This document shows, piece by piece, positions 55,078 through 64,000 of a stretch of DNA of 64,000 bases. The DNA is taken from contig OX421966.1 of assembly GCA_949128115.1 (NCBI GenBank), positions 57,719,416-57,783,415 of the forward strand. Direction: 5' to 3'. The stretch's first letter is position 1. Each line of letters begins with the position of its first letter. The notes under the pieces were generated by a model. It made no database searches. It was given only the letters and a program-made list of their open reading frames with translations, and was not told the origin of the DNA. The position numbers and the translations under genes were made by a program. This DNA comes from Anaspis maculata. Taxonomy: Eukaryota > Arthropoda > Insecta > Coleoptera > Scraptiidae.

Positions 55078-57120
55078 TAGTCCGGACGTTAAGCTACATA
55101 TATGGGACCCACCTTGCATTTTAGAGACAAGCGACGAAATTTGGCACACTTGTTCACTAGACCCTACTCTTCGATTTAAGAAATGTTGCCACCATCTGAG
55201 GAAATCGTGCAGACTTTTTATACAGGGTTCAGTAAAAAAAAATTGTTGAAAAATCGTAAATCGTGAACCATAACCGGTGGACGTATGTAAATCAGGATAT
55301 TGATGACTGATTTCATGCCCATGGAGATGCTGCAAATAGTTTTGAAATATCTTGAGGCGTTTCCGAAATACGCTGTAAAAAGTGAAATTTCTTCACCTTT
55401 TTTCTTTTTTCAATAAATCAGTTGTTTCTGGAGATATTGAGCTGCAACTTGATATTCCGGCAAACAAATATGTTTTTCATGGAACGCGATGTGAAGCCAT
55501 CGACAAAGCCTGCTAGATTCGAAACTAAGATCTTCAACTTTTTTTCCATCGTGAGCGCCATCTTCAAATTGCCCTTCGTGAAATTGTTGAAAAAACAACA
55601 GGTAACGAGTTAATTGGACACACGCGTTCATTTTATTACGAAAAACCAGTTCCTGTATTGCAGCAATGACCTCTCCGGTCAAGAAACGTTAGTTTAGTTT
55701 TTTAGTTAGTTTTTCTTGATTTCCCTCAACTTAGGTGATAACCATCACCAAATGGAACTTTGGATCGATTAGATGTTGACGACATTATAATCCACATTAT
55801 TTTGTGCAGCCAGTCACTGAATTTTATAGCTAAGTGGTAAGCCACTGAGCTAAGTGGTGTTCTTTCCGCAAACAGTTGAACAAAAAGTTTGCTTCGATTT
55901 TTGTGAAAAAAACAAAAATGGCAGGTCCATGTCGTCCCTTCAAACCAGATTAAAGAAAATCTGTTACCAAAAATGCTACCAATTGATATTGGAAGAGTTC
56001 GGAGGAATGTCTGCTGTAGTTTCAAGTTGAATCGAAATGGATTTTTCCATCCTACTTCGGCAGGAGGGTCGTCGAAAGTGTTGTCACAGCCTAATATTTG
56101 ACACGTTTTTTGTTGAATATTGCCAGAAACGCTCCAAATATAAGCTGTAGCAACACTTTTCACGTCCCTCCTGCGAACTAAAATGTAACAATCAGTTTGA
56201 GCTTGGCTTTAAACTACGGAGCACATTCCTCCGAATCATTTCAGTATCAGTTGGTAGCACTTTTGGGTACATTATTTTCTTCAATCGGGTTTGAGGGCAG
56301 AAGGTGACCCTGCATTTTTGCCCTTTTCACAAATATTCAAGCAAACTTTTTGTTTAATTGTTTGCCAAAAGAACACCACTTAACTGATGATGATGAAATT
56401 TGGTGACTGACGTTGAAAAACAATGTTGATTGAAATATCGCAAACATTCATTTGATCCAAAGTTTGATTTGGTCATGACTGCCATGTAAGTTGAGGAAAA
56501 ACAGGAAAAACGAACTTGATAACGTTTCTTGGGCGAAGAGGTCATTGCCACAATTGAGTACCTGGTTTTTCATGATGAAACATCGTGTGTGTCCAATAAA
56601 GTCGTTACCTGTTGTTTTTTTCAACAATTTCACGAAGAGCAATTTGAAGATGGCGCTCATGATGGAAAAAAAAGTTGGAGATCTAAGTTTCGAATCTAGC
56701 AGGCTTTGTCGATGGCTTCACATCGCGTTTCATTGAAAACATATTTGTTTGCCGGAATATCAAGTTGCTGCTCAATATCTCCAAAAACAACTGATTTATT
56801 GAAAAAAGGAAAAGTTGAAGAAATTTCACTTCTTCCAAAATAATTCAGAAACGCCTCAAGATATTTCAAAACTGTTTGCAGCATCTCCATGGGCATGGAA
56901 TCAGTCATCAATATCCTGATTTACATACGTCCACCGGTTATGGTTCACGATTTACGATTTTTCAACAAATTTTTTCTACTGAACCCTGTATAAAGTGTCT
57001 ACACGACCGCAGATGGTGGCAACATTTCTTAAATCGAGAAGTAGAGTCTAGTGAACAAGTGTGCCAAATTTCGTCGCTTGTCTCTAAAATGCAAGGTGGT
57101 TCCTCTTAACAGCCGGACTA
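55078..57120. mobile_element. Palindromic (foldback) element G, 2.0 kb
   Basis: Starts TAGTCCGGACG and ends CAGCCGGACTA; the arms pair over their full length (about 1 kb each) around a centre near 56110. ATA flanks both sides (55075-55077, 57121-57123), an apparent 3 bp target duplication. The arms differ by substitutions and short indels, so it is older than element B. TATACAGGGTTCAGTA lies about 140 bp from the left end and is mirrored on the right. Frames of 70-145 codons occur in the arms but show no known domain. Confidence 0.85.
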
Positions 57121-57284
57121 ATAGGTGAATAATTGAACTGGTCCACCTAAAAATTTCACCCTACTTCAAGATCGCAAATTTTGTAGAAAAACCAACCGAA
57201 TCAAGAAAATGTGGTTATGCCGAATAGGTCATTTTTCTGGCTACAAAATGCCTTGCTGAGTCACGTTGCCGTTGACATTGTTAG

Positions 57285-58857
57285 CCATGTACAGGGTGAC
57301 AATAAAACCAGTGTCAAAATGGCCAGTTTTCAACAGTGCACCACTTTTCGAAAAAAAATCGTGGATTCTTTTCCAATGAATTTTCGAAAGTATTATTATA
57401 ATATCTCAAAATATTTTCTGATTCATCCCCTCATCTGAGTTTTCAAAGGAGTTATGTCAATTTTTGACGAATTCACGTTTTCAGATGCCGGTTCTCTACA
57501 TGGTCATGTTCTTGGCTCTACAAAGTAACCCTCAATCAAATTTCATTGACTCCTTTGCAACCCCCTTTGCAATGGGAACCAAAGGGGATTGCAGAGGCTT
57601 ACAAGGGGTAGCGTTCCTGATGGTCAGTAGGATCAAATTCGTTCACGGGTTACTTTGTAGAGCGAAGTTAGGCAACTTCTACCACACCTGAGTCAAGAAC
57701 ATGACCTTGGAGAGAATAGACCCATTCAGTTTTACCTGGTTTGCGCGCGCATCTGCACGACTCGGTGCCATGATAATGGTGCAGGTGAAATGGTGACAAA
57801 TGACATCCTTGGAAAAATCAAAGTCAAAGTGTCGTCACGGATTTTTACGGTTGTGTAGGAACCAGGCGAGTCCATCATTCAAAAAAAGGTTTGCTGATTT
57901 TTGATGCCCCAATATCCGTGACGACGGTGGTGATAACATATGGTCTTCTTTATTTGTATTGTCTATACGGCACATACGCGTGATCCCTGGTACAGACCAT
58001 GTATGCTCCCTGCAAACATCACCTTGAAAGTAGAGTGGTTAAAAGCAACAAGATGTGGTTGGAAGTCCCCGATCGCGGAAAACACGGACAGTAGCTAGTA
58101 ACTCCCAGACCCCCAGTTCATTTGAGTGTTTCTGTCCGCGATAGTGTGACAAATTTTTACAGGTTAGCCTGTCTTCTACTACTGTCACCTTCTGGGAGCA
58201 TTCATAGGTCATAGTCGTAGTTCTCTAGGTCCTCGAAGAGTTGCTGTCGGTGACAAAGGATGCAAAGCTTCTTCCATGAGGTTGACCCGGAATACATGTT
58301 CTGTAATAGGTGGGAATGCTGCTGACCTGTATGTTTTGCGGTTACACGGTCTCTGCCTCTCCTTCCTTTAGAGGGGTAGCCCTGGCACACATCTTGTTCC
58401 ATATGTTGAGTGGAGGTCACCTCATCATTCAGCAGTGAATTCTCACTAGCGTAAACGTCAAAATGACGGCAGTTGAAGTCTTAATCCACATGCTCCGTCA
58501 AAATTGAAACATGCAGGGAATATCAGGAGCGCAAACCTCATGCTGAATTTCCCTAGATGGTCGTTCAGATGCGCGCGCAACTCACTCTGTGTCTCTTTTC
58601 TCACACAGATTTCTGTATAAGTCTGTCTCTCTCGTTTCCACCGAATAGGTCTATTGGCATCATAAAACATGGATTTGACAAAAATTGACATAGCTTCCTT
58701 GGAAACTCAGATGAGGGGATGAATCAAAAACCGTTTTGACATAATATAACCTTTTCAAAAATTCAATGGGAAAGAATCTACTATTTTTTTTCAAAAAGTT
58801 GCGCACTGTTGAAAATTGGCCATTTTAACACTGGTTTTGTTGTCTCCCTGTACATGG
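57285..58857. mobile_element. Inverted-repeat element H with ~185 bp arms
   Basis: CCATGTACAGGGTGACAAT at the left mirrors the right end; the arms 57285-57470 and 58670-58857 pair with moderate divergence (shared ATTCATCCCCTCATCTGAG). The interior contains a second inverted repeat (about 57500-57530 with 57645-57706, TCATGTTCTTG and TACAAAGTAACC) and otherwise unassigned sequence. The minus-strand frame 58202-58420 has no recognised domain. Confidence 0.65.
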
Positions 58858-58859
58858 TA

Positions 58860-58865
<6 letters not shown>

Positions 58866-58923
<58 letters not shown>
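58866..58923. repeat. (AT)n microsatellite
   Basis: About 29 uninterrupted AT units. It lies between two copies of TACATGGTAAACATA (58851-58865 and 58999-59013), so it may belong to a small insertion. Confidence 0.95.
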
Positions 58924-58925
<2 letters not shown>

Positions 58926-59296
58926 CATATTCCTTTTTTACCCATTAAGGTGTAAAGGTTCAAAAAAATTACATTTCATTTCGATTTACAATAACAATTA
59001 CATGGTAAACATACAAATACAAAAAAATTTATTGTTTCTCAACTACACATGCTGTAGTATGGACAAAATAGATATGTTAACATGTAGGTACCATGTGTTA
59101 TGTAATCGACTGCATTATTCTGTATTATCCGGTCTGTCCCCGCCTTCACTCATTTCGGGCGGAGGATCTTATTTTCATAAAATATGGCCCCACAAGAGAA
59201 TTTGTATTTATCGGTAGCGTTTTTTGCTGTCATTCTATAGAAAATCTCGTGCCAGTTAGTATCGTTGTGCCTTGTCTTTTGAGCTCTTAGGTAGTT

Positions 59297-61060
59297 CTAT
59301 ATTGGGCAATCAGAGATGATGTGGTTAATTGTTTCTTCTCTGTTCAGGTTGCAGATGGTACACACCTCGTTGTTATTAAGCTTGTAGGACATCCCATTCA
59401 AGTACAAGGTGACCGTTGAACCGCTTGCTAGTCGAATCTGGGCTATAACGCGCTTCACTTTGAAACTGATGTCGAAATACAGGTTCTGAGCATTAATCAC
59501 CTCCAACGGGTTGGTGTCGATCATGAATTTGTAGTCACTGCAGTGCGTACTGAGAAGAATGCGGTCCCAGTCATTCATACCACCCTTTTGTGTGTATTCT
59601 TCTACGACATGCTGAATGATGTTGAGGTCTAGGCGTAGTGGATCAACCGGTTGTTCTATATAGTGCGGTCAGTGCTGCTTTCAGCTGGGAGAGCCAGTTA
59701 TATTCTGAGCAGCCGTTCGATGACCCGTCAAGCTCCATCATTCTTCTCAGGATAATGTAGGTGTAGCGTGATTTTTTCTGGTTGTTGAATTTCATAATCA
59801 TGTGAAGAGCCATTTTCAGTACGACTGCGCGTGCGTGCGTTAGATTGAGTTCTGTGCGTATAAGGTAACATGACGTTGATCTTGGCAGGTAGAGCAGGTT
59901 CTTAAAGAATGCACATTGTGTTCGATCTATGTCATCGAGATATCTCAAGCCCCACACCGATGCGTCGTAAGTCAAAGTAGGTAGAACGGTTGAGTAGTAC
60001 AACTTCATTATTGCCTCCCAGCTGCGTGTGTTGGTTTTATTGATAACTAACACCTGAAGTCAATTTAGTTTTCTGTGACCTGTTTTCATACGCTTTTTGG
60101 AATTTGCCGTTGAAGTTCAACATGACGTCCAGGTAAATGTATGTGTTGACGGTCTCCAGCTCTTCACTGTTGAAAAAAAAACCTCTCTGGATTGATGCGG
60201 TTTCCTCTTCCAAAGATGAGTATTTCAGTTTTTGTAGAGTTCACTTTGAGCTGACGGATATTGCAATAGGACTCTAAGGCTCGTAGGCACATTCTCAGTT
60301 GCACCGGAGAGTCCGCTAGTAGGACCAGGTCATCAGCATACATTAGTAGTCTTATATCGGTTTTGTTGTCAAGGCTCACTCCCCTACATCCCTCGCCAAT
60401 CAAATATTCTTCGATGTCAGCCACATACACCGAAAACAGCAATGGGCTCATCGTGTCTCCCTGCAAAACTCCCTTAGAGACATGTACATTGTACATATCG
60501 GTCATGGTTTCCGAAATTGATTGTTGCGCTCTCGTATATAGAACGCAGAATTCTTATAATTTTTGCACTGAAGCCGGAGCGGTAGAGGCGTTTCCATAGT
60601 ATGTTATGTGAAATCGAATCGAAGGCACTTCTGAAGTCAACAAATGCTGCATAAATTCTTCGTTTCTTCAGGCGCAAACTATTGTTGATTACCGCATTCA
60701 GAACAAAAATGCAATCCACACACCCTCTGCCCTTTCCGAAGCCAATCTGTCTCTCGGGTAGGATATCGGCGCTTTCGGAAAATGTCTCCAGCCTGGAGTT
60801 GACTATGCGGGTAAATGTTTTGACAATGTTGTCAATAATCGCTACATTTTTATAGTTCTTGGGGTCTCCAGCGTTTCCTTCTTTCAGTGTATGTATCATT
60901 TTGATCTTCATCCAGTGCAGCGGTATTTTTTCTCTCTCCCAAATTTTATTGAAAAAGTTCAACAAGTAGGCCAGCCAGGATGGATCCAGATGTTTGTAAA
61001 AGTCGATGTTCAGGCTGTCCCATCCCGGTGCTTTGTTCGAAGGGGAGCGCTTTTAGTGCT
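59297..61060 (-). pseudogene. Non-LTR ORF2: reverse transcriptase and C-terminal zinc motif
   Basis: Blocks in order are SNKAPGWDSLN (near 61040), PKNYKNVAIIDNIVKTFTRI, GFGKGRGCVDCIFVLNAV, YAAFVDFRSAFDSISHN (motif A), then after a frameshift near 60490 GVLQGDTMSPLLFSVYVADI and LLMYADDLVLLADSP (motif C). Further blocks (YYSTVLPTLTYDASVWGLRY) are typical of the LINE region after RT, and CTICNLNREETINHIISDCP at the end is the C-terminal zinc motif. At least three frameshifts are present. The RT core residues are intact. Confidence 0.85.
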
Positions 61061-61369
61061 GAGATGAGTTCTTCTTGGGTTATTGAGCAATCCAAGTACG
61101 GGTGTGTCGCATCTATGGAATGGTCTAGGTTGAATATGGAAACGTCAGTCTTGTAGAATTGGTAGTAAAATAGCTCCCACGTGTCTTCATCGACATTGGT
61201 GTTGTTGTGACGATGGAAGTTCTTGAATTTGTTGTAAATTTGCCTAAATTTTCCAGGTTTTTTTTATAGAATTCATTTCCATTCTGAATTCATCTTCGTG
61301 TTGTCTTTTTTTATTGTTTATAGTTTTTGTGTACTTTTGCTTTGTGATCTTGTAGGTGTTTATTGGGTG

Positions 61370-62340
61370 ACTGTCAAAGGACCCCGCACGTTTTCTATGA
61401 AAAAGTGGTTTCGGTGAATTTGGCTAAATTTTTTATATGTTGTAAATCTTGATTCAAGAAATATATTCCTGAAAAATTGGACCCCTCCTATGAACAGTTT
61501 TTCCCCTACACCCCTAATAAGGCCAAAATTAGGAATAGCCTCAAATCTTTTGAAATTCATGAAACGGGTTCAAATCAAACTCATGATCATGGGAAAAATA
61601 ATTAAAAAAAATCCAAGTTGTGAATTGGGGTAGTTATCAAGGGGGTGGGAGGTCAAAATTGAGAAAATAAATTAAAATTCAGATTTTTTCATTCTTATTA
61701 AATCTGAACAGAATAATAATCGAGAAATAATTTTGGAAAATATAAAACAATTAATTGGGGGTTATTCTAAAGGGGGCTGGGGGTCAAAATCAAGGGAACG
61801 GAGTAACATTCCGAAACTTGCGTTCACATTATTGGGAAAATAATTCAAAAAAATCTAAACCAATGAGCTCTGGTGTTATTGAGGAAGTAGAGGGTCGAAA
61901 TCAAAACAACAATGAAATTCTGGACCTTACAGTTCATCTAGAAATTGATCTGGGTGAATGACAAAATGATAATAAAACCAATCTGCATAAGGATTGAGTT
62001 CTCCATTTCTCGACCATCCCTTTTCCCACCCACCATAATTTCTGCCTACAGCCAGGTCCTAGTCCTAGTCCAGGTCCTTTCTCAAATAAGAATTTGCCTT
62101 AAGCATTTTAAAATTCATGAAACTGGCTCAAATTAAGTTGAATAATAAAAAAATATAAGTTGTGAATTTGGAGTAATTATCAGTGAAGGAATTAGCATTC
62201 CAGGAAAAGGGTAATGGAGAAGCTCGTGGAGAAGTAATTAAAAAGAATCTGAATCTATAAATTGAGATGGTCACCTACTGAGGGGACAGTGGTCAAAATC
62301 TAGAAAAAGGAAGAAATTCCGAAACTTTACAATTATCGAC
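61370..62340. repeat. Degenerate tandem repeats in place of the LINE endonuclease
   Basis: Motifs such as GGGGTAGTTATCAAGGGGG, GGTCAAAATTGAG and GAAATAATT recur roughly every 110-130 bp in about five very uneven units. There is no coding potential and no endonuclease motif. It lies between ORF1 and the RT, where a ~700 bp endonuclease is expected. Confidence 0.55.
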
Positions 62341-62348
62341 GATAATTG

Positions 62349-63136
62349 CTATGCTTCGTAAGCGGTATTCTGCCTCAAAACTTCCAACTGTCTGACATAA
62401 CAGGGGCACTGATGGTCATTTGCTGCATGTTTTCTTTCTCTGATTCTTGAGCGCTCACAGTTTATGCAGTTGAGGACTTGCGTTCTGCATTCAGAGGACC
62501 TGTGGGAGTCCCCACATATGTGACAAATCTCGCTCTCCTGCCTGCAATACTTGCTGACATAGCCAAAAAGACAGCATTCAAAACACATTGCCACAGAAAG
62601 GGTCTCTTTGATGTAGATGTTTGTCAAGTTAATTAACTTGACTTTAACATTAACTAACTTTAATTGACTTTAACATGACTTTTTCTTTCTTGAGCAAAAA
62701 TTTTGCAAACTGTGGTTCCGCTTCAAACAACCAGTCCTGTTTAGTCCGATTTCGGCATGGTTTTGCAATGATAAGTTAGAGTTTTTGCCTAATTTGTGAC
62801 TGGTCCATGGTAGCTGCAATGTCTTCTTATACATGGCGATGTCTTCGTAAATGTCTTCCAGCTTGATCCCATTCTGCAGTCCACACAAAGTAATTGTTGG
62901 GTTTCTTAGTTTTTTTCTGTAGATTGTAGGTCTTTTTCTTTGTTGATTTCGTGTATAAGTCTGTCTCTCTGTTCAGATTTTGCAATTAGCAACATCTTGT
63001 TCGTGCCTACCTTGATCGTGTTGGTCACTCCGCCGTCGATGTCAGTAGACTTCAACTTGTTTCTGATGTATGTCCATTTTGGTGTGATGTTTTGTCCGTC
63101 CTTCGTTGTTATCATTACTTCGTTAGTCTTGACCAT
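62349..63136 (-). pseudogene. Non-LTR ORF1, central and zinc-knuckle parts
   Basis: The frame 62906-63136 (WTYIRNKLKSTDIDGG and MLLIAKSEQRDRL) resembles the RNA-recognition-like middle of LINE ORF1 proteins. The frame 62349-62627 has CFECCLFGYVSKYC, CHICGDSHRSSEC and a third CINCERS...HQC knuckle, all CCHC type, which bind the element RNA. The piece between (62670-62888) is poorly preserved. The three parts are in different frames, so ORF1 is broken. Confidence 0.8.
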
Positions 63137-63325
63137 TTAAGGTGGTGTTACCCAAGGTGAGCTGTTTTGCTTGTCTCGTGCAGTGTGAAGAATCTCGTAA
63201 CTCTTGGTTGCTTCGGTATATTTTATTCGTTGTTGTTGTTGTTGTTGCTGTTGTTGTTGTTGTTGTTGCTGTTGTTGTTGTTGTTGTTGTTGCTGTTCCT
63301 GTTGCCGTGGTTGTTCCTGCCGCAG

Positions 63326-63363
<38 letters not shown>

Positions 63364-63721
63364 CCAACTGTGTCCGATGTTGTTGACCCTTGCTGACTTG
63401 CAGATTCAGCCTCCGCTCTGTATCCTTTTGTTTCAGTCTTTCGTCCAAGAGACGTTGGATAACTATCATTTTTTCCAGTCGAATACGGTATATCCGTCTT
63501 TCCATTCTTCGGCTGATTCCGTTAATAGTCAGGAGGGGGTCTGTTGTTACGTTTTGCTCTTCCCTTGTAAATATGATCTTTCCGTGTTCCTCTCTCGTTG
63601 TGGCAGATCTTATTGAGCTCAGTGCCTTCGCCAGATTCGCTGCATCCTCTTCCTCTTCCTTTTCATCCCGTTCTTGTCGATTTTGGTCATCTTCAAATTC
63701 AAAGTCCTCTGCTGTCTTCAT
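63137..63721 (-). CDS. Non-LTR ORF1 N-terminal part with long polyglutamine
   Basis: A 194-codon frame. It starts with a very acidic stretch (EFEDDQNRQERDEKEEEEDA), then a basic, probably helical region (GISRRMERRIYRIRLEKMIV), then polyglutamine interrupted by LRQEQPRQQEQ, encoded by a nearly pure CAA repeat (complement of TTG, 63226-63363). It ends at 63137, one base past the next frame's start. The acidic/coiled-coil head is plausible for ORF1, but I do not recognise a known domain. The CAA tract probably expanded as a microsatellite. Confidence 0.55.
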
Positions 63722-64000
63722 AAATTCGTCATCGTTTCACATTCGAATTCTCAGGTCCGGACTAGACTCAGAGACCGTGAGTCGCTTTACCAGTGGAGTA
63801 CTCATTGACGATGCTGGCTTCGAAGCTCGGTCTCCTCATGCAGAGGCCCCAGTGGCCCGCCCCTACAGGAATGGGATTAATGAGAAATAAGCTCAGCGAC
63901 AAAGTCCAATGGATGCGCTATAGTACTTGCAGTTATAAAACCTCATCAGCCCGGCCGATAAGAGCGGAACGGCGAATTTTCAAATGTAAACATTCAATTA
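63722..64000. other. Window edge, possible 5' leader of the non-LTR element
   Basis: GC-moderate sequence without a supported frame. It probably includes the 5' untranslated region and internal promoter of the LINE; the element boundary cannot be placed. Confidence 0.35.

Larger units (their letters stand above)
59297..63990 (-). mobile_element. Non-LTR retrotransposon, damaged, 5' end near the window edge
   Basis: Going down the minus strand there is a possible 5' leader (63722 to about 63990), ORF1 (63721-62349) with a polyQ region and three zinc knuckles, a tandem-repeat block where the endonuclease should be, and an ORF2 RT with a C-terminal zinc motif (about 61060-59297). The 3' end is probably between 58867 and 59296 but no tail or target duplication could be fixed. 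ORF1 with CCHC knuckles suggests the I/R1/jockey group; the RT could also fit CR1/L2. Many frameshifts make it inactive. Confidence 0.8.

Noticed and set aside
58202..58420. 72-codon minus-strand frame ending NYDYDL
   Set aside because: The ending resembles some LINE ORF2 termini, but no RT motif precedes it, so I could not support it.
63142..63616. Poly-valine, poly-leucine and poly-cysteine frames on the plus strand
   Set aside because: They are shadows of the CAA-encoded polyglutamine of the minus-strand ORF1.

Overview
This is a transposon-dense piece of an animal nuclear genome, most likely an insect. The evidence is one intron-containing gene with 49-62 bp GT-AG introns, and BEL/Pao, Ty3/gypsy, non-LTR, hAT and THAP-type elements. 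There is no operon structure, and TACCTA/TAGGTA-type words recur. A hemipteran would fit, but that is a guess. Only one ordinary host gene is convincing: a four-exon armadillo-repeat gene at about 52.6-54.0 kb that resembles RSPH14 (radial spoke head 14, RTDR1). It is a flagellar/ciliary protein and its reading frame is intact across all splices.

Layout. 1-8.9 kb: no recognised gene; two short inverted repeats and a degenerate ~118 bp tandem array (2.75-4.19 kb). 8.95-10.5 kb: a fully palindromic element (F1). 10.8-13.5 kb: a dead LINE RT fragment and a diverged inverted-repeat element. 13.6-18.5 kb: a giant palindromic element (A) with a second, nearly perfect palindrome (B) inserted in one arm. 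19.2-22.5 kb: a BEL remnant, then a terminal-inverted-repeat element with a THAP remnant and an inner TIR element that holds a tRNA-like sequence. 22.5-23.5 kb: a ~41 bp satellite.

24.6-38.5 kb is a nested stack. A minus-strand Ty3/gypsy element (LTRs 24555-24793 and 38273-38505, TSD AGAG) was hit three times: by a second F1 copy (25178-26768, TSD CGT), by a BEL/Pao element (27731-34043, TSD CAAAT), and by a 5'-truncated LINE (35354-37110) that landed exactly in the gypsy YVDD box. The gypsy gag/protease region is gone; an inverted LTR plus leader sits in its place.

38.5-52 kb: gene-poor sequence with a possible homeodomain-site cluster, a related MITE pair, another palindromic element (44.3-45.7 kb), a hAT MITE with an 8 bp TSD (46.9-47.7 kb), and a large inverted-repeat element (47.9-51.2 kb) carrying nested palindromes and three tandem arrays. 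52.6-54.0 kb: the RSPH14-like gene. 55-58.9 kb: two more palindromic elements. 58.9-64 kb: a minus-strand non-LTR retrotransposon with a polyQ-rich ORF1, zinc knuckles and an RT, whose endonuclease region is replaced by tandem repeats.

The most unusual theme is the number of long foldback elements. Three unrelated families (F1, B, G) share one architecture: they are palindromic from end to end, begin TAG and end CTA, and are flanked by 3 bp target duplications. For F1 and B the empty site can be read directly in the window. All function calls are by eye from translated sequence, and no database search was possible.
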